The position numbers and the translations under genes were made by a program. This document shows, in pieces, positions 1 to 11,397 of a stretch of 64,000 bases of DNA; position 1 is the stretch's first letter, and every line of letters starts with the position of its first letter. The notes under the pieces are model-generated. The model did no database searches, was not told the origin of the DNA, and worked only from the letters and a program-made list of their open reading frames with translations. The stretch covers positions 1,592,501-1,656,500 of the forward strand of contig NZ_JAUCBS010000013.1 in NCBI RefSeq assembly GCF_034676705.1, given 5' to 3'. This DNA is from Gemmobacter sp. (lineage in GTDB: Bacteria; Pseudomonadota; Alphaproteobacteria; Rhodobacterales; Rhodobacteraceae).

Positions 1-2190
<2,190 letters not shown>

Positions 2191-2290
2191 CATCCAGAAA
2201 AAGCAAGACTCTGGAAGACATACTACACTTCAAGTGTACTCAACGAACAGTCGCTGAAATCCAGCACCGATGTAATACGGTCCTTCTTAG

Positions 2291-2407
2291 GTCTGGTGGT
2301 CATAGCGCGAGCAAAACACCCGATCCCTTCCCGAACTCGGAAGTTAAGTGCCGCCGCGGCAATGGTACTGCGTCTCAAGACGTGGGAGAGTAGCTCGCCG
2401 CCAGACT
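2291..2407 (+). rRNA. rrf: 5S ribosomal RNA
   Basis: The sequence starts TCTGGTGGTCATAGCG and ends GCCGCCAGAC, so the two ends pair as the 5S helix I. The internal block CCCGATCCCTTCCCGAACTCGG is the conserved loop B/C region of bacterial 5S rRNA. It sits about 100 bp after 23S in the same operon. Ends are estimated from helix I pairing. Confidence 0.96.
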
Positions 2408-2449
2408 TAAAAAGAACCGTAAATCATCTCTGAACAATCAATATCCCGG

Positions 2450-4138
<1,689 letters not shown>

Positions 4139-4157
4139 TGCACCTCTCCCATCGGCA

Positions 4158-4349
4158 TCAGGAGGTGTGCTTCCTCCGCCGCTTCATCATCGGAACTTCC
4201 TCGGCGTAGCAATCCCGCGCCGCCTGTCGCGCCAGGAAGTCGACCAGACGCAGAAGACGCGGATCGGGATTGCCGCGCGGGGTGAACGTCAGTTCCGGTT
4301 CTTCCAGCATCAAGGATTCGAGCAGCGCTTCGCGCTCGCTCTTGTCCAT
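4158..4349 (-). CDS. Small protein upstream of recombinase 1
   Basis: A 63-residue ORF (MDKSEREALLESLMLEE...) ends 19 bp before the recombinase start in the same direction, so the two are probably co-transcribed. It is acidic at the N-terminus and has a basic KRRRK stretch near the C-terminus. No family is recognised. The position suggests an accessory of the recombinase, such as a directionality or regulatory factor, but that is inference only. Confidence 0.5.
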   Translation of the reverse strand: MDKSEREALLESLMLEEPELTFTPRGNPDPRLLRLVDFLARQAARDCYAEEVPMMKRRRKHTS

Positions 4350-4608
4350 CTTTGCTTTGTTTCCGGGTGCTCGCAAGGTCATAACTTGCAGCATTCGCCC
4401 AGAATCCATCATAAGCAATTGAAATTACATGCGTATATTTGGCGGCGGAACGCATGTCTCCGGTGACTTCGGCGAAGCCTGGCGCGCTCCTTCGTGCCAC
4501 AGCATATGGAAAATACTGGTGCAAACGCCCATTGTTCTTCTGCACTACTGCTCTGTGGTTGGCCTCCAGGGGCATCGCTGACATCCCTTGTTTGCAAGAT
4601 AGAAAGCG

Positions 4609-4628
4609 GCTATATGTCAGGATATAGC
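4609..4628. promoter_or_regulatory. Inverted repeat, likely operator of the VapBC-like operon
   Basis: A perfect 7-bp inverted repeat, GCTATAT and ATATAGC separated by 6 nt, lies just upstream of the ribosome site (GGAGG) and ATG of the antitoxin gene at 4642. Type II antitoxins normally bind such palindromes to repress their own operon; the assignment here is inferred from position. Confidence 0.55.
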
Positions 4629-4641
4629 ACGGAGGCCAGCC

Positions 4642-4947
4642 ATGAGCAATGCCGCACAGAAGAGAGCGATCGAGAACTATCGGGCGCGCCTGACGCAGCG
4701 CGGCTTCAAGCGCTTCGAGGTCCTAGCGCTGGAATCCGACCGTGAACTGATCCGGTCGCTTGCCCGTCAGCTGGCGGAGGAGGGGCCAGAAGCGGAACAG
4801 GCCCGGGCTGCGGTCAAGGCGGCTCTCGTCGCGGGCGAGCCGCCAAAGTCCGGTGGCATCCTGTCCGCCCTGCGCCGTTCGCCCTTGGTCGGCGCCGATC
4901 TCGATCTGTCGCGCCCGCGCGAGGAAGGGCGCCGGGTCGATCTGTGA
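4642..4947 (+). CDS. VapB-type antitoxin
   Basis: A 101-residue protein with an RHH-like N-terminal half (RGFKRFEVLALESDRELIRS) and a charged, Pro/Gly-rich C-terminal tail of the type that wraps a PIN toxin. It has a good GGAGG ribosome site. Its TGA overlaps the GTG start of the PIN toxin gene, so the pair is translationally coupled. The family is recognised by pattern and context, not by a search. It heads a run of four overlapping or abutting genes that also encode Sir2 and HerA. Confidence 0.75.
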   Translation: MSNAAQKRAIENYRARLTQRGFKRFEVLALESDRELIRSLARQLAEEGPEAEQARAAVKAALVAGEPPKSGGILSALRRSPLVGADLDLSRPREEGRRVDL

Positions 4948-5390
4948 CGCGCTATCTCCTCGACACCAACATCATCAGCAACATCGTCAAGCCGCAGCCG
5001 TCGGAGGCGCTGCTGGCGTGGTGGGCAGAGCAGCGTGATGACGACCTGTTCATTTCGGCGCTGACCATCGCCGAGATCCGGCGCGGCATTCTGGAGAAAC
5101 CGCGCGGGAAAAAGCGCGATGCTCTTGATGCCTGGTTCTCCGGGCCGGAAGGGCCGCAGGAGCTTTTCGCCGGCCGCATTCTCTCGTTCGACGACAAGGC
5201 GGGCCTGATCTGGGCGAGGTTGATGGCAGAGGGGAAGGCGGCAGGGCGTCCGCGGAGCGGACTCGACATGATCATTGCCGCAGTGGCGGGAGCAAACGAC
5301 TGTGTGGTCGTCACGGATAACGAAAAGGATTTCAGGGGGCTTCAAATCGTCAACCCCTTGCGCCGTGGAGCAGAGAGGGGAGAGATATGA
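4944..5390 (+). CDS. vapC: PIN-domain ribonuclease toxin, VapC family
   Basis: A 148-residue protein of typical VapC length. PIN active-site acids are visible: Asp7 in LLDTNIIS, Glu44 in TIAEIRRG, Asp108 in SGLDMIIAA, and Asp125/Asp129 in TDNEKDF. VapC toxins cut tRNA or rRNA when the antitoxin is lost. The GTG start overlaps the antitoxin stop, and its own stop overlaps the ATG of the Sir2 gene (ATGA), which couples toxin and defence genes. It could stabilise the island or act with the defence module. Confidence 0.9.
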   Translation: MTRYLLDTNIISNIVKPQPSEALLAWWAEQRDDDLFISALTIAEIRRGILEKPRGKKRDALDAWFSGPEGPQELFAGRILSFDDKAGLIWARLMAEGKAAGRPRSGLDMIIAAVAGANDCVVVTDNEKDFRGLQIVNPLRRGAERGEI

Positions 5391-6778
5391 CACCAGCAGC
5401 GCCTGTGCCGATAGAATACAGGCTCATCGGCCCAACGGAGGGCGGCGGCGTTGGCGATCTGCTGGTTGGCTTGGATCAGAGGCAAGGGCGCATACGCCTC
5501 CAGGCGTTGATCTCCGAATGGCTGCGCATGGAAAATCTCGTTGTTTTGACGGGATCGGGCACCTCGGTCTCGGCAGGCGGCAAGACCATGGCCAATCTGG
5601 AAAAAGAGGTGCTCGCAACCATAGAAGCACTGCCCGATCTCCCGCCTTCGATCAAACCCATCATAGAATCTCGGAAGAATGCCGTGGCATCTGCTAGTGT
5701 TCACGGTGCTCCGATTGGTTTTGAGGCATGGCTGTCTTTCATCGCCAACGCCTTGGTCGTCGCGGAGTCTGTAGGCGCACCGTTTTCCGCTGTCACCTGG
5801 CCAGAGACGCCGGCCCCAAATACCGCCGATTTGCGTTGGTTCGTTCGCCGCCTGCGGATCGCCATCTTCTCAGAGTGTGCGCTATCACTGCCAGACACCA
5901 CTTCCGCCACCTCGGCAAAGGGGATCGCACCCCAACTGGCGTTTCTCTCCAAACTGATTGCCCGCGACAGCAATCTCGGGCGTGCGCATCTCTTCACCCT
6001 GAACTACGACACGCTCTTCGAACAGGCGATGGAACTGCTGGGTGTTCAGTATTTTGATGGATTCACGGGGCGCGCGGCTGCTCGCTTCGATCCGTCCGTC
6101 TATGGCCTCGACATTTACTATCCGGGCGAGGTGGCGGAAGGTCGCGTCCGCCGCTTCGACAAGTTTCTGCATTTCTACAAGCTGCATGGCTCGATCCACT
6201 GGTTCGAACATGGCGATGAAATGCGTGCCCGCCATCCCGATCTGACGCCTTTTCAGTCCTATGCAACGAAGAGTCCGGCGGACAAGGCCGCCGCGCTCGT
6301 GCCACTGGCCGACAAGACGCCTTCGGTGGGTATCCTTCCCACAGCCAACAAATTCGCGCAGACCCTGACTATGCCCTACGCGCATCTGTTCCGGTCGTTC
6401 CAGGTGCGACTTGGCATTCCGCAGACCTTCTTGCTCGTTCTTGGCTATGGATTCGGGGATGATCACGTCAGCCGGATCATCGAGAATGCACTGATGAACC
6501 CATCGCTGGTGATGCTGGTGATCGAGCCAAATCCCGACAGTCCGGTCATCGAACGCATCCGGCGCTACAAGGATCTCGGCAAACGGGCCTTTGTTCTCTG
6601 TCCCACGACAGATGCTTTTGCTGCCGCGCCGTTCACATTCGCGACCTTCGACGACTTTGCGACATCGGTGATGCCCGACGTGCAGTGGCTCGACGACTTT
6701 CTGCGGCTGCGGCGGTTCGAGAAGCAGATTGCCTCCTCCGAAACGCCAAACGATCTCAGTGCCGGCGCGGGGGTTTAG
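5387..6778 (+). CDS. SIR2-domain defence protein (Sir2 of a Sir2-HerA pair)
   Basis: A 463-residue protein with an NAD-binding glycine-rich loop VLTGSGTSVSAGG (residues 53-65), LNYDTLFE with Asn206, and KLHGSIHW with His267. These correspond to the catalytic Asn and His of SIR2-like NADases. A Rossmann-type LGYGFGDDH follows. Its start overlaps the vapC stop (ATGA) and its stop abuts the herA start. Sir2 with HerA is an established anti-phage pair (Nezha/Sir2-HerA) that degrades NAD+ on infection. Because herA is truncated here, the system is probably inactive unless Sir2 acts alone. Confidence 0.88.
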   Translation: MTPAAPVPIEYRLIGPTEGGGVGDLLVGLDQRQGRIRLQALISEWLRMENLVVLTGSGTSVSAGGKTMANLEKEVLATIEALPDLPPSIKPIIESRKNAVASASVHGAPIGFEAWLSFIANALVVAESVGAPFSAVTWPETPAPNTADLRWFVRRLRIAIFSECALSLPDTTSATSAKGIAPQLAFLSKLIARDSNLGRAHLFTLNYDTLFEQAMELLGVQYFDGFTGRAAARFDPSVYGLDIYYPGEVAEGRVRRFDKFLHFYKLHGSIHWFEHGDEMRARHPDLTPFQSYATKSPADKAAALVPLADKTPSVGILPTANKFAQTLTMPYAHLFRSFQVRLGIPQTFLLVLGYGFGDDHVSRIIENALMNPSLVMLVIEPNPDSPVIERIRRYKDLGKRAFVLCPTTDAFAAAPFTFATFDDFATSVMPDVQWLDDFLRLRRFEKQIASSETPNDLSAGAGV

Positions 6779-7403
6779 ATGGATAATCCTCGGCTGGTCG
6801 GCCATATCGTCTCGGTTCAGGGCTTTCGGGTAAAGGTAGAACTTCTCCCTGAAACCCGTTCGGCATTGCGTGCCACTCTGGATGGCGTTCAGGTCGCAAT
6901 CGCGATCAACGCTTACCTGACCTTCTCGCTCGGCGCCGGAGAGACCGTCATCGGTATCATCACCGATCTCGAGGCCCGTGAAACCTTCGATCCGAACAGT
7001 GGCGATGATCTCAATCTCGAACTGATGAAGCCGCGCCGCGTCGCCAGCGTTCAACTTCTGGGCACCATCGAGCATGCGGATGATGAACCGTCGTTCAGTC
7101 CAGGAATTTCCGTTCTGCCGACGCTCGATACCCCGGCGGAGATCGGCTCACCTGACATACTGCGCGCGGTCTTTGAGATTCCTCCCCGGCGCAACAAACC
7201 GGAAGACTACGACGACAAGGACTTCGACTGTGACCTGAGAATTGGCTTTCCGACTGGCCAGGCCCGCAACGTCGTGCGCGCTTCCTACAATGACCTGTTT
7301 TCGCGGCCCTTGGCTATCGTAGGCAACACCGGCTCCGGCAAGTCCTTCTCCGTATCGAGCCTGATACAGAAAGCCATGAAGGCGCTGGATGGCGCGGCCG
7401 AGG
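6779..7403 (+). pseudogene. herA: HerA-like ATPase, 5' fragment cut by an IS
   Basis: The first 208 codons of a HerA/FtsK-like hexameric ATPase remain. An N-terminal HAS-type barrel region is followed by Walker A GNTGSGKSF at residues 182-190. The frame then runs into the terminal repeat of the IS903-like element at 7404 and stops in it. HerA proteins are usually two to three times longer, so the Walker B and arginine finger regions are missing, and no 3' part exists elsewhere in the window. It starts on the base after the sir2 stop, showing one operon. Confidence 0.9.
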
Positions 7404-8085
7404 GACTCTGTTGCACAAATCGGCTGCTGACTGTCCTTCCCCTTTCCCTGGGCAGACTTATCCCGCGACCTCTGTGACGGGGATGCCGAGCGCGGTGAAG
7501 CCATTGAGCACGGCAACCCTGACCTGGAACTCCGCAACCTGACGGTCGAAGTCTCGGGCGGACAGGCGCTGACCCAGCAGCTTGACGCAGTGCATCTTGG
7601 TTTCGGCGCGGCTTCGGCGGTGATAGCCGCTCCATCGTCGCCAGATGGTCCGCCCGACGCGCTTCGATGTGCGCAGGATTTCGTTGCGCGCGACAGCACC
7701 GGGGGTGTCTGGCTTCCAGGGCTTGGCGTTCTTGCGGGGCGGTATGATCGCCGCCGCGCCACGGGCCGCGATGGCGTCATGGCACTTGCGGGTGTCGAAG
7801 GCGCCGTCGGCGGTGACAGTGGCGATCTCCTGCTCGGGAGGGATCTGGCCCAGCAGTTCGGGCAGCATGGGCGCGTCGCCCACGTCGCTGGTGGTGAACT
7901 CGGCCGCCCGGATTTCTAGGGATTTCTCGTCGATCCCGATGTGGATCTTGCGCCAAACCCGGCGTTTGGTGCCTCCATGCTTGCGGGCGTTCCATTCCCC
8001 AGAGCTGGCTGCGGAAATCTGAACAGCCGGGATAAGTGGATTTTCTGCGCAACAGCGGCATGATGCTGCGAGCGAGGAGAAGACC

Positions 8086-8397
8086 ATGGCAAGACGACCG
8101 CGCCGGAACCACAGCCCGGCATTCAAGGCGAAAGTTGCGGTGGCCGCGATCAAGGGCGAGAAGACGCTGATCGAGCTGGCGCAGGATTTCGACGTTCATC
8201 CGAACCAGATCAAGCAGTGGCGCGATCAGCTCCTTGAGGGCGCGACAGGGGTGTTCGGGGAAGCCCCGAAGGCTGAGCCTGAGCCGACCATCGATGTGAA
8301 GACCCTGCATGCGAAGATCGGAGAGCTGACGCTGGAGAACGATTTTTTGTCCGGCGCGCTCGGGAAGGCGGGTCTGTTGCCGAGCGCAAGAAGATGA
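8086..8397 (+). CDS. IS3-family transposase OrfA
   Basis: A 103-residue protein with an N-terminal helix-turn-helix (ALVELA-type: KVAVAAIKGEKTLIELAQDF, then HPNQIKQWRDQLLEG) that binds the IS ends, and a C-terminal leucine-rich segment. Its TGA overlaps the ATG of orfB (ATGA). A T TTT TTG heptamer at 8343-8349 is in the correct phase for a -1 shift into the orfB frame. Confidence 0.92.
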   Translation: MARRPRRNHSPAFKAKVAVAAIKGEKTLIELAQDFDVHPNQIKQWRDQLLEGATGVFGEAPKAEPEPTIDVKTLHAKIGELTLENDFLSGALGKAGLLPSARR

Positions 8398-9224
8398 TCG
8401 ATCCCACCGCGAAGCTGAGCGTCAGCCGCCAGGCCATCGTGCTGGGGATCAGCCGGGGCAGCGTCTATTACAAGCCGCGCCCAGTGTCGGACGCCGATCT
8501 GAAGCTGATGCACCGGATCGACAAGCTGCACATGGAGTTCCCGTTCGCGGGCAGCCGGATGCTGCGGGGGCTGCTGGTCCAGGAAGGCGTCAAGGTCGGG
8601 CGGTTGCACGTTGCCACACTGATGAAACGCATGGGCATTGAGGCGCTTTACCGCAAGCCGAACACCTCGAAACCGGCCCCGGGGCACAAGATCTACCCCT
8701 ATATGCTGCGCAAGCTGCCGATCACCCGGCCCAATCAGGTCTGGGCGATGGACATCACCTACATCCCCATGGCGCGCGGGTTTATCTACCTCGCTGCCGT
8801 GCTGGACTGGTTCACCCGGCGCGTCCTGGCCTGGCGGGTATCGATCACGCTGGAGGCTGACTTCTGCGTGGAAGCCGTCGAAGAGGCGCTGGCGCGACAC
8901 GGCACGCCCGAGATATTCAACACGGATCAAGGCAGTCAGTTCACATCGGCCGACTTCATCAAGGTGCTGGCCGCCCGCGAGATCAAGATCAGCATGGATG
9001 GCAAGGGCGCCTGGCGCGACAACGTCTTTGTTGAGCGTCTGTGGCGGACCATCAAATACGAGGAAGTCTATCTGCGGGCTTACGACAGTGTGTCCGAGGC
9101 CCGCGCCGGGATTGGCCGTTACCTGAGCTTCTACAACAGCCGACGGCCACATTCGGCGCTTGACGGGAAAACGCCCGATCAGGCCTACTTCAACCAGCCG
9201 ATGCCCGAAGCAGTAGCGGCATAA
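8394..9224 (+). CDS. IS3-family transposase OrfB (DDE integrase)
   Basis: A 276-residue rve-type integrase. The DDE residues lie in VWAMDITYI (first Asp), IFNTDQGSQFTS (second Asp) and the region DNVFVERLWRTIKYEEVY (Glu). The HTH-like SVSRQAIVLGISRGSVYY segment is at the N-terminus. It is read in the -1 frame relative to orfA, as usual for IS3 elements, which normally make OrfA, OrfB and a fused OrfAB. An identical copy is at 31589-32419. Confidence 0.94.
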   Translation: MIDPTAKLSVSRQAIVLGISRGSVYYKPRPVSDADLKLMHRIDKLHMEFPFAGSRMLRGLLVQEGVKVGRLHVATLMKRMGIEALYRKPNTSKPAPGHKIYPYMLRKLPITRPNQVWAMDITYIPMARGFIYLAAVLDWFTRRVLAWRVSITLEADFCVEAVEEALARHGTPEIFNTDQGSQFTSADFIKVLAAREIKISMDGKGAWRDNVFVERLWRTIKYEEVYLRAYDSVSEARAGIGRYLSFYNSRRPHSALDGKTPDQAYFNQPMPEAVAA

Positions 9225-9741
9225 CCGAGGCGAAAAACCACTTACAAAACGCCCGGAACCTGTTCAGATCAACCGAACCGCCTCTCCCTTCGCCCTCGAC
9301 CTTGATCCCGGTGCTGTCCACCAGCAGGTGCAACGGGTCGTTGGAACCCCGGTAGGGAATGTTCACCTTCAACGCCTTCTGGCGGCGGCTGAGCGTGCTG
9401 AAGTCGGGCACGGCCCAGTCCAGGCCGATCAGGCGCAGGAGGCTCTCAACAAACCCGGTTGTCTGTCGAAGCGCCATGCCGAACAGAACCTTCATCGTCA
9501 GGCAGGTTTGGATGGCGGCATCACCATAGGCGGGCTGCCGCCCGCGCTTGCCGGTCGGTGCGGCTTCCCATGTCATGGCGGGATCGAACCAGATCGTCAG
9601 CGAGCCGCGGCGCTTCAGCGCTTCATTGTAGGCCGGCCAGTTCCTGGTCTTGTAGGTCGGAGGTGTCGGTCTGCTCATGCCTCACAGCTACCATGCTGGA
9701 TTCACGAGATGAATCCCTCACAGGATTTGTGCAACAGAGCC

Positions 9742-9995
9742 CTCCTGATCACTTCACGCGCGCGAATAAGAAAGCGCTGACCAGCATAGGTTTGCGTGAC
9801 CCCCGATGTATGTCGGTGGAACAGGGATGCCCCGATATGACCCTCAAGATCGGCGATACACCGGCTGATTGCCGATTGCGACAGGCCGAGAGCCGCCCCC
9901 GCCTTGCGGAAACTGCCATGCTCGGCTGCAGCCACGAAATAACGGAGATGGCGAAGCTCGATGACATCACGTTGCCTGACCACGTCTTCCGTCAT
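9742..9995 (-). pseudogene. LysR-type regulator, N-terminal fragment
   Basis: About 84 codons of a LysR winged helix-turn-helix domain remain: ELRHLRYFVAAAEHGSFRKAGAALGLSQSAISRCIADLEGHIG is split here by position into helices 1-3. The frame is cut at 9742 by the right end of the IS903-like element, so the effector-binding domain is lost. No matching C-terminal part is present in the window. Confidence 0.88.
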
Positions 9996-10271
9996 GCTGG
10001 CACCCTGCCATGCCTAGGAACGTCGAGGCCGGCGCTGCGGCTACCATAAAGGGCCAAACCAGTCATCAAAACGCCGTCCGGAACTCAAGGCCGAAGATGC
10101 CGTCCCTCATAAGCCATGGCGGCAAAGATTGCGTCATTGCGCTGATATCGGACATAAGCCCCGAGCGTGGTTCCAATAGGTCGTCCTCGAAGTCGCTTAC
10201 ATGGCGGGCCACCCCAGACACCTTCATGCCGAACGCACCGGCCGCGAACATGGGCATAAAAAACCTCAAGC
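9996..10271. other. Intergenic stretch without a clear gene
   Basis: Between the lysR fragment and the yhhJ-like permease. A 69-codon frame on the minus strand (10066-10275) overlaps the permease stop and matches no family I know. No promoter, terminator or repeat stands out. Confidence 0.4.
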
Positions 10272-11396
10272 TCACCCCGTCACGTTCATTGAGCGGCGAA
10301 ACAGCACCAGACTGGCCGCGAAGAAGGCGGCGCCGAGACTGATCATCAGCGCAAGCTGCATCCAGACCGCCGCCAATCCGGCACCACGGAAGGCAACCGC
10401 CTTAGCGAAGGCGAGGAAGTGGCGCGAAGGCAGCAGCATGGTCAGGCGCCGCACGGCGTCGGGCTGGCTCTCGATGGCGCTGAAGCCGCCTGACAGCATG
10501 ATGATGGGGATGATGGTCATCACGATCAGGAGCGCAAACTGCGCCATGGAACGCGCCAGCGTGCCAAGCAGCATTCCGATCGCCGCCGCTGCCCACAGAT
10601 AGACCGCCGCCCCCATGACCAGAAGTGGCATCGACCCCGCCACCGGCACGCCGAGGATGCCCTGCACCACCACCAGCAGCGAGCCAACAAAGGCCACCAA
10701 TACGATAAGCATAACCGCCAGCACCTTGGACAGTGCCACCTCGACCGGCGAGAGCGGCATCACCATCAGATGCTCGATGGTGCCGTGCTCACGCTCGCGT
10801 AGCATTGCGGCGCCGGTCAGAACGATGGTCAGCAACGACAGCTGATTGAGCAGCGATGAAAGCGTCTTGAACCAGACCGGATTGCCGTTTGGGTTGAAGG
10901 CGCGGCGCAGTTCAAGATCCAGATCAGGTACGGGCGCGTCGGATCGGCCGGTCAGAAAGACGCGCGATTCGTCAGCTACGATATTGCGAAGGTAATCGCT
11001 GCCAAGCTGCGCCTGCGAGACGGCGGTTGCGTCCGCCAGCAACTGCGCCACCGGCGCGCGGCCAGCGATGGCGTCAGAACCGAAATCGGGCGGGAAATTC
11101 AGCGTGAACATCACGTCGCCCCGGTCCATCGCCGCCGCCGCCTGATTGGCGGTCATGTAGAGGGGGGGCTGGAACCAGGGCGGCATCAGGGCACTGGCAA
11201 TCTGGCGGCTGAGTGGCGAGTTATCCTCGTCAACAATGGCAATGGAGGCATTGTGCACGGTGTCGCCCGCGCCACGCGCCTCCATCATCACAGCGAAAAA
11301 GAACGACCACAGGATCAGCCCCACCATGACCGGATCGCCGAGAGTGCTCTTGATCTCTTTGCCGATTAGCCAGAAGATGTTGAGGATGGCGCGCAT
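10272..11396 (-). CDS. ABC-2 type export permease, YhhJ-like
   Basis: A 374-residue membrane protein: one N-terminal membrane helix (LILWSFFFAVMMEAR), a large periplasmic domain, then five to six helices ending in the ABC-2 core (VLTGAAMLREREHGTIEHLMVMPLSP). I take ATG 11396, which is 1 bp after the stop of the upstream ATPase/permease gene, because the preceding codons belong to that gene. With RbbA-like and HlyD-like partners it should form an inner-membrane efflux pump like the YhiI-RbbA-YhhJ group. The substrate is unknown. Confidence 0.88.
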   Translation of the reverse strand: MRAILNIFWLIGKEIKSTLGDPVMVGLILWSFFFAVMMEARGAGDTVHNASIAIVDEDNSPLSRQIASALMPPWFQPPLYMTANQAAAAMDRGDVMFTLNFPPDFGSDAIAGRAPVAQLLADATAVSQAQLGSDYLRNIVADESRVFLTGRSDAPVPDLDLELRRAFNPNGNPVWFKTLSSLLNQLSLLTIVLTGAAMLREREHGTIEHLMVMPLSPVEVALSKVLAVMLIVLVAFVGSLLVVVQGILGVPVAGSMPLLVMGAAVYLWAAAAIGMLLGTLARSMAQFALLIVMTIIPIIMLSGGFSAIESQPDAVRRLTMLLPSRHFLAFAKAVAFRGAGLAAVWMQLALMISLGAAFFAASLVLFRRSMNVTG

Positions 11397-11397
11397 C

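Larger units (their letters stand above)
8001..9285 (+). mobile_element. IS3-family insertion sequence, copy 1
   Basis: A 1285-bp element with imperfect inverted ends (left AGAGCTGGCTGCGG..., right complement AGAGGCGGTTCGG..., both reaching ATCTGAACAG). It is flanked by a 3-bp CCC duplication (7998-8000 and 9286-9288) inside the IS5-family transposase. It carries orfA and orfB in overlapping frames. The second copy at 31196-32480 has the same length and, as far as compared, the same proteins. Confidence 0.93.
7458..9678 (-). pseudogene. IS5-family transposase split by IS3 insertion
   Basis: The N-terminal part (MSRPTPPTYKTRNWPAYNEA...) is encoded from 9678 down to about 9286 and the C-terminal part from 8000 to 7458. 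Joining them across the IS3 element and removing the CCC duplication restores the 310-residue transposase of copy 2. The first DDE aspartate (LLVDSTGIKV) and the later DDE residues are on opposite sides of the insertion, so this copy makes no active enzyme. Confidence 0.9.
7404..9741 (-). mobile_element. IS903-group IS5-family element, copy 1, interrupted by an IS3-family element
   Basis: The ends match as an inverted repeat (GRCTCTGTTGCACAAATC). Without the nested 1285-bp insertion it has the same length and nearly the same sequence as copy 2 at 16196-17245. The nine bases outside each end (7395-7403 CGGCCGAGG; 9742-9750 CTCCTGATC) do not match, although IS903-group elements make 9-bp target duplications. 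The flanks are two different broken genes, herA and a lysR. This points to recombination or adjacent deletion at this copy after insertion. Confidence 0.9.

Noticed and set aside
8226..9152. 308-codon minus-strand frame opposite IS3 orfB (also at 31421-32347)
   Set aside because: Antisense shadow of a well-supported transposase.
7404..9741. IS6/IS26-like element, because of the GGCTCTGTTGCA ends
   Set aside because: The transposase is 310 residues with IS903-group motifs and copy 2 has a 9-bp duplication; IS6 elements have about 234-residue transposases and 8-bp duplications.
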